This document shows, piece after piece, positions 30,996-41,686 of a DNA stretch of 64,000 bases. This DNA is from Blastocladiella emersonii ATCC 22665 (taxonomy: Eukaryota > Blastocladiomycota > Blastocladiomycetes > Blastocladiales > Blastocladiaceae). The notes beneath the pieces are model-generated. The model searched no databases. It was given only the letters and a program-made list of their open reading frames with translations, and was not told the DNA's origin. The first letter of the stretch is position 1. Every line of letters begins with the position of its first letter. Where the stretch lies: NCBI GenBank assembly GCA_025594325.1, contig JANHCV010000014.1:868001-932000 (forward strand), written 5' to 3'. Position numbers and translations under genes: made by a program.

Positions 30996-32106
30996 TTAAG
31001 AGGATTTGGAGAAAATTGAGGAGAAGATAATTCGAGCTCGACCGAGACGCGTCGCGACGCGTGTTGATGGGAGTGGCAGAAAAGTCAGGCGTGCCAAATG
31101 GCCCAGCTTGAGTGCGAATTCAGCTCCACAGAAACTCAGCCTACTGCTGAGAAAAATACCCTTCGAGGAGCGCTCGAGATGGTCAACAATGAAGCGAGTC
31201 GTCCCGGTATCAGTCCCGCCACAGCAAGTGTTGTTTTGCTCGTGGCCAAGCGCACGCTTGTGTTCGGATGCGGGTGCCCCGAGGTAAAAGGAGAGGCAAT
31301 AGCGATGGTCGCTGTGCAAATCCAAGAGCTCAAGAAGCGATTCAAAAGCGCTGCGCCACGGCGCCTGGTACGAGAGCGGGCAGTCCGGGCAGACCGTCAA
31401 TCCGGGCAGACTCGGGAAGATGAGATTCTTGTCAGACGAGAAGTGAGCCGCCAGCATCGCACAGAGAAGTTTCGCTGCAACGTCTCGATGGTCAAGTAGC
31501 TCGATCGCGCTATCCTTGATCACCTCGACACCAAGGATCGATGTCACGAGCCACGAAATTGCGTGCGACGAGGTGATCGATGGGAAGGCGTCCTCCATCC
31601 GATTGGGAATAAGGAGCGTGACGATGGTGAAAGCATCGAGTCGGTCGGCCGTTGGCTCATCCACATCGAGAAGGGCGACGATGGCAGCGAACCGACGAGC
31701 CGTATCGGGGTCCTTGATCTTGAACATTTCGTCCGTGAAGCGTTGGACAAGGTCGGGATGGTCGGTCGCGCGCGACAAATAGACCAAGCCGTCAAGGACG
31801 CGCCCGCTGATCGGAGCCTCGTTGCAGGCGCTTGCAAAAGCTACCCGACAGACATAGGTAACAGTGAATGGCCACGTTAGCGATCGAGGATGATGCAACT
31901 GTACCTTCGACAAGGACTGATTTCCATGTCGACTCGTGTTTCGGGTACTCCTCTCCGATCAGTTGCGACGATGATCTCAGCGTGTCGATGGCCGCTGAGA
32001 GCTGCTGTGAGACCAGCTGAAACGCGTGAAACTTCTCGCGACACTCGGTTGAGCAGGGCGCGCTTTGCGTACTCGGAACCTCGTTAAGGAAGATAAAAGC
32101 GCACAA
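30996..32106 (-). pseudogene. F-box-like family gene, truncated at both ends
   Basis: On the minus strand the end of exon 1 (HAFQLVSQQLSAAIDTLRSS to WKSVLVEG) joins via a 64-nt intron (31,904-31,841, GTACAG...TAG) to exon 2 starting AFASACNEAPISGRVLD. Exon 2 carries LPGLTVCPDCPLSYQAPW and GTDTGTTRFIVDHLE and closely matches the disrupted gene at 49.8-54.6 kb (VCPDCPLSYQ there is TCPDCPLSYQ). Similarity ends near 31,170; downstream frame to 30,996 is unrelated. Exon 1 upstream of about 32,090 has been replaced by the promoter region of the divergent 32,307 gene. So both the F-box part and the terminal signature are lost. Confidence 0.65.
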
Positions 32107-32177
32107 TCGGAAGCTCTAAGGTACTTCACCACCAGTTTGCGTACTCGCAATCGCCGGGTCGGAGCGCGAGCGGCTCG

Positions 32178-32205
32178 GAGACGCGTCGATCAACCATGTG
32201 ATGTG
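32178..32205 (+). promoter_or_regulatory. Shared upstream element of the 32,307 gene
   Basis: GAGACGCGTCGATCAACCAT followed by GTGATGTG, 102-129 bp before the ATG. It combines ACGCGTC and the CATGTGA half-site at the standard spacing. Confidence 0.6.
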
Positions 32206-32306
32206 TGGCGCTGTTGTGGTTCGCGTGGCGCCGCCAAATGCCTTCGTTTTCGCACGCTCGTCCGGGAGGAGTCCGGTCCTCTCGACGACCTGGGGAGTAC
32301 TGCATC

Positions 32307-33894
32307 ATGGAACCGGATGAAATAACTGCTTGCAATATGCTCGAGGGATCTGACTCGTTTGGCTTTTCGGACCTTCCCGCGGAACTCGTCGGTCACGTCC
32401 TGCGGCTTTCTGTCCCTCGGCTCGCCATCCCACTTGCTGCAAGCGGCTTTGCTGAAATCGCCCTTGAATCTGCCAACCAGTGGGTTTGGCGATGCACCTA
32501 CCTTTTCCGGCCCGACTTGTGCGAGTGGGGCGCCGTGCATCCGTGCGCCGCAGACAAGTGCCCGTGTGACCGTCATGACTATCGCCACCCCGTCACCCCG
32601 CGGTCGTCGGAAATGCCACTTGCTCCTTACCTACACCATCTTGCTTGCCTTGAGCGGGATGCGGCATCACGCCGCAAGACTGACCGTGTGCGCTGCCTTC
32701 CATCGGCCGATGTGTTTGACGAACCCATTGTTGCCCGACTCATTGAGAACTACTTTAATCACACGCTCGAGCCGATCCCTGCGCCCAACACTCCGGGAGC
32801 AGATTTCGGCACATCGCCAGAAGCGCGACCAGTTTCGCCTCACTTGCTTGGCCTGGCCCAGCTCGCCATGGTGTTTGTCGCGCAGGGCCGCATAAATCAG
32901 CTGACCTACGTCCTCGATGTACTCTTGAAGTTCCCGGCCACGCCCAGCGAAATCAAGTTTGACTTTTGGTCGAACATTGACCCGGACTGGCGTGCTTCAA
33001 GCTCCTCGTTCTCCACTTCACTATCAGAGGAAATCCAATCTTCAACCTCTATTGACTATCTTGTGCTCGTGGCGCTCAAGTGGTGGCGGCCCAACGTGCT
33101 TGAGCACCTCCATCAATCCGCTTCCGCTGCAAGTGTTCACGCGAGACGCGCGTCTCAAGTTGCCTGCAATCGTTATCCCAGCTGTGCCTTCCGAGGATGA
33201 GCTCATCGATGCGTTTCACAGGTACCGCATTGGTCGCAGTGTACCAGCCCAAACTTCGTCAGCAGCGCTTGTCTCAACTGCGGATGGTGCGGGTGCGTCC
33301 AGGAAGCTTATCCCGTTTCGCCCAATGGAGTGCGCGAACGTACCGCCTGCCGATCTTCCTGACGCGACTTGGGACCTGTGGCAGTTTGCTGTTCATCTCA
33401 TTCTCACCAAGGTGACCAAATTCCGACTGTGTGCTTCAACGATTACCGGGCGAGCGCGCGACGTGCTCTTTTCCGAGGCGGCCTTGATCGAGACCGATTC
33501 GCGGCGCCGCGCAGAACTTGCGAACGGGACGCGTGGCCTTGGAACGGAACGTGCGTGGATCATCGAGCAGCTGTACCGCGCTTCACCCAGGGTATTGCGT
33601 GACGAATATCTCCGGGTCACCGCAGACAGTCCTCGGGGCGTGTGGCGGATGATTCCGCCTGGCGCGCTTGATCACAACTGTCCGTTGACTCTGCTCCAAA
33701 CTGCAGTATACCTGGTCATGCTGCAGGTGAGAGATCGGCGACTGGACACCCGCGCTGGCCGCGAATCGATTGCGGAAATCGTTACAACTGCCCTAGCAAC
33801 GATGGCCACGGATCCTTTCCGCGAGTTTTTCCTCGAGGCATGCCGTTTGAACGGACTCAATGCAGCGCGGGTGATGCCCGCGAACATGAAGTGA
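32307..33894 (+). CDS. Divergent F-box-like gene, one frameshift
   Basis: From the ATG at 32,307 (MEPDEITACNMLEG) the first frame runs to 33,200 and includes an F-box-like segment, FSDLPAELVGHVLRLSVPR, then ALKWWRPNVLEHL, the family's LSAVLWRPNxFRVL block. Around 33,110-33,130 the homologous frame moves by +1 to VFTRDARLKLPAIVIPA and continues to 33,894, ending near WRMIPPGALDHNCPL, a weak version of FWELVPDGALDG. No intron is needed, unlike most paralogues. A His/Cys cluster (HPCAADKCPCDRHDYRH, about residues 87-103) is specific to this gene and could bind metal. One lesion only, so either recently dead or a base-call error. Confidence 0.65.
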
Positions 33895-33920
33895 ATGAGT
33901 AACCGTGATTGATGAAAGGA

Positions 33921-33950
33921 CTAGGGGTGTGTGCGTTACACACTCTGTCT
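33921..33950 (-). other. Helitron 3' terminus (hairpin + CTAG)
   Basis: On the minus strand it reads GTGTGTAACGCACACAC, a 6-bp stem hairpin, then CCCTAG, and the next host base is T. Helitrons end in a short hairpin followed closely by CTRR and insert 5' of T. It lies 3' of helicase copy 2 in the same orientation. It matches the terminus at 40,111-40,139. Confidence 0.7.
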
Positions 33951-36295
33951 CAGCAGTAGGCGACTAGACTGGCTAGCAATGCCTGGAGGCGGAGAAGCTT
34001 GGCGTTGATACTTAGTGCTTAGTGGGCTCGTTGAAGAATCGGTCAACGTCATGCGACGACGTACAGCATGTTGATTGTTCGCGTCACGATGACACGCGCG
34101 CCAGCACACAGCTTGAGGGTAGCCGGGATGTGGTCCGTCTTGCTTGAGGGAAGCAGTTTTGCGAAGTTGAGCATGCGCTGGTCGCTCTCGCTCTGACCGC
34201 TGCTCTTAACAACGAGCTGCCGCCATAGGAGTGGTCCGGTTGCCGAGGGCTTGCGGACGAGATTGACGCACTCGAGGTCAAAGATCTCGTCAGGTTGGAG
34301 TCCGAGGCGACGCGCGTGTTTTGCGGCGGCCATCGAGTTCCACGCGTCGCGCACCGAGTTCTGCGCCGTGACGAGGACCTGGTCGCTCCAGTCGTCGAGC
34401 TGGTCTGGGTGCTGGCCCAGCACGACGTCTGCTCGACGCGAGCCGAGGTACTCAATCAATCAAGCGCAATGAGACGACGCAGTTGCGCAGGTCCTGGAGC
34501 ACGTTGAGGAAGCTCGCGTCGCCCGACTTTCGCATCTGCTGGACGAGGAAGAAGGCCGAGTCGAAGGCGAGCCACTGATCGCGACCAATGTTGGCGTCAG
34601 TTTGAGTTCTGCTGACCGCTGAGCGCTGGCCGCTCTTTACACTGCGATGCGCGCTTTTTCTTCTGCTGCTGAGGCTCGCCGTCGACCTGCATCGAGTCTC
34701 CATCATGAGCAGCATCCACCTCAGGTTCGGGTGCGCGTTCGACCAGCTGCTCGGATGGAACCGTGAGCGAGCGGGCCATGACGGGCTCGAACTGGAGGAA
34801 ATCGCCGGACGTGAGGACGTGCAGGCCGCCAAACGGACGATGGTCGTGGCTAGGGTACAGCGCGTCGAAGCGCAAGTGCATGGCGGCAAAGAGCTCGGCG
34901 CCGACCATGGAGATCTCGTCGATGAGGACAAACTTGACGGTTCGGAACGACGCCTCGAGCTTGGCCTTGGCTTTGTCACTCACCGGCTTGGTCGCCGAGA
35001 CGACGGTACCGATACCGCACATTGCGTGTTCTTGAAGAGATCGAGCGTGTGCAACCACGACTCGCCGCGAGCCGGGGCCACCTCGTTGATGGCGCGAAAC
35101 GGCTTGAACAGTATCATGGAGATCATGGCGCGCGACTCGGTGCTGCAAATGTTGGACGACTGGCTGACCTGCTTGTTGAACAGCGGCACGGGAACGACTT
35201 TGGTCGCGCGCATCGCGACGATGAGCTTGCCAACTGCAGCATGCGTCTTGCGGAACTTGGACCGCGGCTCGGCGTGGCGACCGCGCTTGGCGCGTGGCGC
35301 GTTGCCGTCATCGGCATCGTCGTCGGGCACGGACTGCTGCGATCAGTTCTTCGCGGACTAGATGGGCTCCACACGACAGCACAGGATAAAGTCGTAGAGC
35401 GAGAGCGACTAGAGCTCGCTGGGTCGGTTTAAATAGTGATCGGCAGCGATCGTGACCTTGTCAGTGATCGGGCGGTTCGAGAACGTGATGTGCTGGTTCG
35501 TCGTCCTGCTGCTCGAGCCCACGATCATCGTCGACTGTCGCAGCGTTGTCCTCGCCGACGCGCTGCGCGTCAGTCGTGTTGCTCGCTGCGTCTGAGCGAC
35601 GGGTTCGTGACCATGCGCGGGAACTGGTAGAGCAGGACGTGGGCGAAGCTGTACGTCGTGTAGACCCACGTCTCCTCGCCCTTGCGGATCAGGTCGAGTG
35701 CAATCTGCTGGCCGCTGATCTCGCGCGACGTCGTTGAGCGGTTGACGAGGCCGCGCAGAATGGAGCCGACTGAGAGCGGGAGCAGCACCGCCGAGTTGAG
35801 CTCGCGCTCGCGCAGTTTCTTGGCGTGCTCGAGGAGGGCGTACGCGTTGTGAAGAAACGCGATGCGCCACGGCGTGATGTGGCGCCGCCGCTTGTTCTGA
35901 CCAGCCGCCGCCGCTCCGCCGCCCAGCGACTGTCCTCCCGGCGCTCCGACGAGCATATGTAACCAAGCCCTATCCGGCGATGCAAGACTCGATGCAACGT
36001 AAAGTTTGGCTTGCGATTTATTCCTTGGCCTCGTTGTGAGGCACAGCTGTGGGCGCCGATCAACGGCCTGACCACCCCACGACTCGGCTGCTGCCTTCCA
36101 CGCCAGCACTCGAAAGCTTGAGACGTGCTCCTTTACAACGCGTTGACGTGGCGCACGGTGACGTGGTCGTGGCGGCCAGGGTGGTCGACGTGGCAACGCC
36201 ACGTCGGTCCGATCAGGGGACGGACGGCCACTGGATTCACGCCCCGGTTTCGCCTGCGCGCAGGTCCTTGAAAGCACCGGTCCTCCCACGGCCAA
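33921..36295 (-). mobile_element. Helitron copy 2, degenerate, Walker A deleted
   Basis: Minus strand, from about 36,000 (upper limit uncertain) to the CTAG terminus at 33,921. It keeps the linker downstream of the Rep domain: ITPWRIAFLHNAYALLEHAK, STTSREISGQQIALDLIRKG, DHYLNRPSEL-stop-SLSLYDFILCC, resembling the Helitron EISxQEA and YxxRPxxLExLxLYDFV blocks. Then comes the helicase: SMVGAELFAAMHLRFDALYP, LHVLTSGDFLQFEPV, FDLECVNLVRKPS. Relative to copy 1, 817 bp between two GCGTG words (29,704 and 30,521 in copy 1) are missing, which removes Walker A. Several stops break the rest. It is non-autonomous now. The nearby element at 38.3-40.1 kb shares its 3' end. Confidence 0.8.
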
Positions 36296-36341
36296 GCTCT
36301 CGCTCTCCGCACACTCTGATCAGACCCCCTACTACGTCAAC

Positions 36342-36943
36342 ATGCCCGTCTCCAAGGACCCGATCACCGGCAAGCCCACGACCGCGGCTGTTCAGCCCAA
36401 CACGATCGTAAAGCTCCTCCAGGGCTTCCTCGACCTCGCCGCGATCGTACGCCCACTCCGCCTCGTCCCTGGCTCCCCACACCATCTTACCTCGCCGCCT
36501 TGTAGATCGGCCGCCTGGTCACGCTCGCGTGGGTGACCGAGCAGCTCCTCAACGGCCCGTCGCAGCTCCAGTCCATCAAGTGGATGGCCGAGGCCGCGCC
36601 CGAGAAGCTCAACCTCGACGCCGTGATCAAGCTGCACCACGCGCGGTGGGCCGCCCGCGCTGCAATCCTGGCGGCGTCCGCCGTCCAGCTCGCCGTCTAC
36701 GCGTGGGCCGTCTTCGCAGCGCGTAGGGGCAAGCGGACCGCCGAGGTCGCCGCGACGGCTTTCGTGATCATCTCGGCGGTGGTCCTCGCGGTGCTCCAGT
36801 ACGACCCGGAACGCTACGGGCTCCCGTCGCTCGACATGTTCGAACTCAGCCTGATCCCGCTGATCGTTGCCGCGGGCACGCGGATCGCGACGGCGGCGAG
36901 CTGTGGGGCGATTGGAATGGTTGTGGCCGCGGTCGGCGAGTGA
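36342..36943 (+). CDS. Small four-helix membrane protein (180 aa)
   Basis: Exon 1 is 36342-36446, the intron 36447-36505 (59 nt, GTACGC...TAG, phase 0), and exon 2 36506-36943. The start MPVSKDPITGKPTT is cytosolic by composition. Four hydrophobic segments follow: FLDLAAIIGRLVTLAWV, AARAAILAASAVQLAVYAWA, AATAFVIISAVVLAVLQ and LSLIPLIVAAGTRIATAA. I do not recognise the family; length and topology are compatible with small fungal tetraspan proteins. It lies between Helitron copy 2 and the ankyrin-like gene I and belongs to neither family. Frame and splice sites are clean, so I regard it as a functional single-copy gene. Confidence 0.7.
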
Positions 36944-36977
36944 TTCTTTCATGCATACAGCTTGTATTAATCGTCTG

Positions 36978-36998
36978 CGAGACATCACGTGTGTATTC
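36978..36998 (+). promoter_or_regulatory. CACGTG element of gene I
   Basis: GCGAGACATCACGTGTGTAT lies about 75-95 bp before the ATG at 37,071. It resembles the E-box half of the shared element, without the ACGCGT half. Confidence 0.4.
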
Positions 36999-37070
36999 GG
37001 TGAACTCGGCGCACGTTGTTGCGCGCTCCGCCCTCTCTCTCCCTGATCCCGCCCCTAAAAAGCTAGAAAG

Positions 37071-38255
37071 ATGAACTCACATGAATACAACTCCATGCAA
37101 CGCAAACTACCGGTTCTTTCAAAATCGATCGTCGAGGAGATCCTGATGCAGGCCGTCCTCGCCGACTCGCGCGGCACGGACCCGTTCCCGCTCCTGCGCG
37201 TTGCTCCCGGCCTTGCTCGCCTTCGCCGCCTCGTTCTGCACGTGTCCATGCACCCGCGCTTCTGCGACCTGGCGCTCGAGCGCAACCAGTCCTCGCTGCG
37301 CGAGCGGCTGATTGAGTCGCGCGAGCCTGCTGCCGAGGGTGACCAGTTCGACAACGAGGACTGCGCACGCTCCGAATTTTACGGCGCGCTGCTCTGCGCC
37401 TCGCGTGGCCCCGAGGAGCTGGGCGACTGGATCGAGTCTACGCCCCGCCTGCGCAACACCACCCGGCTCATCGAGGTGGCTTCTGCGCACAACAACGACG
37501 AAGCGCTGGACTGGCTCCGCGAGAGCGACTTTATCGAGGACGAAGAGTACTCGGAGCGCGCCTTGGACGAGGCCTTTTGCTCGCGGAGCTGGGACGCCGT
37601 TGACTGGTGGCGGCGGTCCGGCTTGACGCCCAAGTTCACAAAGCGCGCCTTCCCTGCGCTCGTCGAGCGCGACGACTTTGGCCTGATCGAGTGGCTGGAC
37701 CGCGAAGGCCCGCGCGGCGCCATGGGCCACCCGTACAACGGGATCGGCCACCCGCATGAGCTCGGGCAGCTCGCGCTCGTCGCTGGCAGCTACGAGATTG
37801 TCAAGCGGCTGTCGACGCACAAGCTGTACAAGCACTGGATCCGCGAGGCCGAGTGGTACGGCGTCGTCATGGACCTCGTCAAGACCGAGAACGTGCGGTC
37901 GCTCCGCTGGGTGTACTATGAGGCCGAGGGTTACGGCTTCTACCTCGAGGATATGTCTTACTACAGCGAGCTCTGGCAGGAGGCCGTCGAGTGCGCCAGC
38001 AAGCACAACAAGCTCGCGAGTCTTGGCTGGCTCGCCAAGACGTTCCACAAGCACGGGTTCGAGTGTCCCGCGAGCTGGGCGGATGTGAACCCGGGCGACA
38101 ACGAGGACCAGGTCGTCGCGCGGCTCAACTGGTGGCTCCAGGCCGGTGTCCCGCTGCAAGTCGACCTGCAGGCGCTCAACAAGGCGGTCGCACTCGGGTA
38201 CAACCGCGTGTTCGAGTGGTGGATGGGATCGGGGCTCGTGCCAGAGTACCAGTGA
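37071..38255 (+). CDS. Ankyrin-like family gene I, intact (394 aa)
   Basis: One exon. Leader MNSHEYNSMQRK, then a hydrophobic F-box-like opening (LSKSIVEEILMQAVLADSRG, PLLRVAPGLARLRRLVL). From about residue 110 on there are degenerate 30-35-residue helical repeats of the form 'A..hN..eAldWLr.sdf', 'a...W.avdWWrrSGL', 'asKHNKLASLGWLAKTFHK' and 'A.a.Gyn.VfEWWm.SGL', typical of the ankyrin-like repeats in large fungal and protist families. The tail CPASWADVNPGDNEDQVVA is almost shared with gene J. No signal peptide. The frame is intact. It probably mediates protein-protein contacts; the F-box reading is weaker than for the two-exon family. Confidence 0.8.
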   Translation: MNSHEYNSMQRKLPVLSKSIVEEILMQAVLADSRGTDPFPLLRVAPGLARLRRLVLHVSMHPRFCDLALERNQSSLRERLIESREPAAEGDQFDNEDCARSEFYGALLCASRGPEELGDWIESTPRLRNTTRLIEVASAHNNDEALDWLRESDFIEDEEYSERALDEAFCSRSWDAVDWWRRSGLTPKFTKRAFPALVERDDFGLIEWLDREGPRGAMGHPYNGIGHPHELGQLALVAGSYEIVKRLSTHKLYKHWIREAEWYGVVMDLVKTENVRSLRWVYYEAEGYGFYLEDMSYYSELWQEAVECASKHNKLASLGWLAKTFHKHGFECPASWADVNPGDNEDQVVARLNWWLQAGVPLQVDLQALNKAVALGYNRVFEWWMGSGLVPEYQ

Positions 38256-40139
38256 GTTGGAGTGCGCCTTCACGTCCGCTGTTCTCAGCTGTAGCTTTAG
38301 CGAAGCTGAGTTTCTGTTTGAGCAATTGAAACCTATCAGAGACATCAACCTGCACGTGAACCAAGCTTCGTCTGCAGTTCTGGCCCCCGACCCCAATTCT
38401 CTTGGTCTAGCTCTCATTCCAAGTCCCCGACTCCCCGCATTGGCCTCAGCCCGGTGTAATAAAAATTCTGACACTGCTTATTTGATGCGGCGACCTACTT
38501 GAAAGTCTTCAAATGTGCATCAACCTGGAGTGGCAGTGGAGCGGTCAGTCGGTGCTGTCTCCCACTGCTGCGCCACCCGCTGAGCCACCCGATGAGCCAC
38601 CGCTCTCCGACCCCGCCTGCACCTCCGTCGCCAACCGTTATGACCGCTTTCGAACAACAATCAGCGAAGTATCAAGGTCGCGCAAAAATCATTTTGAAAC
38701 ACCCGGCGCAAAATATAGGTCCTCTATTTCCGCTGGTTCCCTTAACTGTCTTCAATCTGGCCGCCCGAACTTCCGCGCTTCGATCCGCCTTTGTCTTTCT
38801 CTTTAGGCGCAAAAAAGTCAAGAGTTCGTGAATCGCCCGATTACCGAGGTAGTTCAAGGTCATGGATCTCGGTTGTCGTTCGCAAGGAAATGATTTCATT
38901 CTCGGCGATGGGTAGCGTCTACAAAGTGATTACTGAGGGGTAGCGATGACGTGACGTACACATTGACTGGAGAAAGCTCAACATGCACGCAGCAAGGCGA
39001 GAGCGGTGCGACGCGACCCCGAAACAGACGGTGAGTACAACACCGGGGTCCACGACCACGACTGGATCACGCCCGCTAACTGAGCCTAGCCCGGCGATAA
39101 AGAAGAAGGCTCAGCAGCGTCAGGCGTGTACGCGCCCACTGCATCATACTGAAAGTAGTCAGCCGCGAATCGTGCTTGACACCGCGTACCGCGTCGCGCG
39201 GGTCGACCTGCGCGACACAATTCTTTCTCGCTCCAACGCGTCGTTGACGAGGTTACAGGCGAGGCGCACATGCGCATCGTTGACGTGATCGACGTCAAGG
39301 ACTGGCCCTGCGTCAAGATCCCCTTGGGCTCGATCCTGATCGCTGGTCAGACGTCGGCCGCGGGCGAAATATCCTCACGGCGACGCTCGTTACGTTCCGC
39401 TCAATAGCCATCGCCCAGAACGCGAGTCAGGGTGACGCCCATACACTGCGGCGCTTCACGACGTCGTCCAAATTATCCAAGTTTTTATTAACCTTCCCGC
39501 CCACTGCAACACACCGCGCTTGATCCTTCACGCGCCGATCAGCAACCCAGCGACCGTCGCTGCCGCGGACCTGGCCTTGGCCTTCTCGTCAGTGGCTTCT
39601 TCCCTCGCGAAGAGTGCCGCCGATGCAGCCTCGTACCAGTTCGGAGAGGTGGATCGCAAGCTTACGAACCGCAACACAGAAAGCACACGGCGGGAACAGG
39701 TGCGTGAGGTCGACTGGTTCTTAGACTGCTTCTCATGGACCGAGACCATGAGCAGGTGCTCGGAGAACGTTCTCTCCAGCAAGGCTGCGGACGATCCGCG
39801 CTCAGGAACAAGGCGGCGTGGGCGGCCGCGACCTTGGCCACGAGGGCTTCTCCCGCTCCTCAACTTTGTTAACTCAGTTAACTTAACTGGTACGGACTTT
39901 CGGGCAACCAGCGCGACATGTTTGAGTCCAGCCTCAGTTCCGACCATGAGCCACGGCTTCGAGTGCTTGCTCAACCGAAAACGTGATTTTCCGCAGCCAC
40001 GACGCTCATGGCCATGGCGACGTTGGCCATAGACGCGTGCCTGCCGAGTGCGTTGTGCCTGCGCTGCTGTTCTCATCATCGACACGTCAGACTTCAGCTA
40101 CAGCTGAGACCCAAGTGTGTGCGCAGCACACACACCTAG
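38256..40139 (+). mobile_element. Putative non-autonomous Helitron between paralogues I and J
   Basis: The 3' end is defined by the hairpin/CTAG terminus at 40,111-40,139; the 5' end is unknown and lies somewhere between 38,256 and about 39,000. No helicase is present. Short coding-like fragments occur, for example RVVDEVTGEAHMRIVDVIDV followed by KDWPCVKIPLGSILIAG (plus, about 39,234-39,345) and PNWYEAASAALFAREEATDE (minus, about 39,580-39,640), which I cannot assign. They could be captured gene pieces, a known habit of Helitrons. The element would explain why two tandem paralogues are separated by 2.06 kb. Confidence 0.45.
40111..40139 (+). other. Helitron 3' terminus (hairpin + CTAG)
   Basis: GTGTGTGC-GCA-GCACACAC (40,115-40,133) followed by ACCTAG, then host T at 40,140. 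The preceding CTGAGAC and the hairpin match the minus-strand terminus at 33,921-33,950, so both ends belong to one Helitron family. Confidence 0.7.
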
Positions 40140-40313
40140 TTGATTATACATCACATTGCTGAGCTCGATTTCTCGTCTTGAAGGCCTCGGACAGCGGCAA
40201 CGCGCCACGCCACATCACGTTTGAGCGGAGCGGCGATCGCCTGCATTCACGCAACTCGTTGATCGCCGCCGCCCACTCTCCCTCTCCTTCCCAACGCTAG
40301 ATCACGCTCAACC

Positions 40314-41486
40314 ATGAAGCTCAATGAAGACCACTCCATGCATCAGAGTCAGCCGACTCTCGCGCTCTCGATCGTCGAGGACATTTTGATCCGCGTCTTC
40401 CTTGACGACCCGTCGCTTACCCGCGTCGATCCGCTGCCACTTCTCGCCGTTGCGCCCGGCCTGAATCGGCTCCGCCGACTTGTCTTGCGGCTTGCCATTC
40501 ATCCCAACTTCCGGGCTTACGCTTTGAAGCCCGAGAACGAGCTGCTTCGCGACCGGCTGATCCAGTGCCGCGGGCCGGGCGACGATTTGGGTCGCGGCTT
40601 CGAGGACCCGGTCCGCTCCAAGTTCTACGCGCACTTACTCTGCGCCTCGGGCTATACCGACTTGCTCGACGAGTGGCTCAACTCGAACCCGCGGTACTAC
40701 GATGCGGCGGAGCTCGTCGACGAGGCGTCGGCGCACGGCCAGTGTGACGTCTTGGAGTGGCTCGAGTCCAACGAGCTGTTCAAGGGCTACTCGACGCGCG
40801 CCCTCGACGAGGTCATTTGCCGCGGCCACTGGCACACAGTCCAGTGATGGATGCGGTCGCGCTATCGCCCGCTGTTCACGGACCGCGCGGTGCAGGCGGC
40901 CATCCAGCAGGACAAGTTTGGTATCATCGACTGGCTCGAGCGCGTCAGCGGCCTTAGCGTCGGCGAGCCCGAGGACCTCGCGCACATGGCGCTCAAGGCG
41001 GGCAGCTTTGACATGCTCATGACCATGTGCGAGAGCAAGGTGTGGCGCTCGTGGCTGTCCAACATCGACTGGGAGGATCTTATCATGGATCTGCTCGCCG
41101 CCGAAAACACCAAGTCGCTCGACTGGATCATGTCCGAGGCCGACGCATTCGGCGCCGACCTGACAACCAACTACTTTGGCAAACCGCTTTGGCCCAAACC
41201 CATCGCGCTCGCCAGCCGCCACAACAAGATCAACAGTCTTACCTGGCTCTCGCAGTCGCTGTACGGCCACCAGTTTATCTGCCCCGCGACGTGGGCGGAC
41301 GTGAACAGCGGCGACGACGAAGACCAGGTTCTTGCACGGCTCGATTGGTGGCGGCTTCGGTCGGGTGTGACGCTTCCAGTCGACACGGGCGCGATCGACA
41401 AGGCCGCCGAGCTCGGGTTCCGCAAGGTTGTCGCGTGGTGGAAGGCGTCGGTTCTCGCTCCAGGTTACTTTGCGGGTCAGGAGTAG
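40314..41486 (+). CDS. Ankyrin-like family gene J, single in-frame TGA
   Basis: Paralogue of gene I: leader MKLNEDHSMHQSQ, then LSIVEDILIRVFLDD and PLLAVAPGLNRLRRLVLRL. The frame is continuous from 40,314 to 41,486 except for one TGA at 40,845-40,847. There gene I has the first Trp of DWWRRSGL, and J reads VQ-stop-WMRSRY, so TGG to TGA is the likely change. Downstream, ASRHNKINSLTWLSQSLY and CPATWADVNSGDDEDQVLA are well conserved, and the length (390 codons) matches gene I. Single-site loss, sequencing error or readthrough all remain possible. The next gene (E) starts 200 bp downstream in the same direction. Confidence 0.7.
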
Positions 41487-41686
41487 CGCTATTGTGTATT
41501 TCAAGGGGTCATTCGATGCGAGAAATAGATTCAGAATTTGCCAGTCTTTCATCTTATGCAAACCAAAACGAGCCTCGCATCCGCATGCACGTCGCGTTGA
41601 TCAGGCGCACGTGTTCGCGTTCCCATGCTGCGAAACGCGACGCGACGCGTCGCCGAACGCGCTCTCTTCCGATCGAACCGCCAAAC

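Noticed and set aside
33110-33150. A tiny intron instead of a frameshift in the 32,307 gene
   Set aside because: The only GT...AG-like span would be about 38 nt with an AAG acceptor, shorter than any other intron here (56 nt minimum among complete genes).
37119-38474. 451-codon minus-strand frame
   Set aside because: Antisense to the intact ankyrin-like gene I and without recognisable motifs.
39528-40085. 186-codon minus frame as a gene
   Set aside because: No domain, overlaps a plus frame of equal length and ends near the Helitron terminus; kept only as a possible captured fragment.
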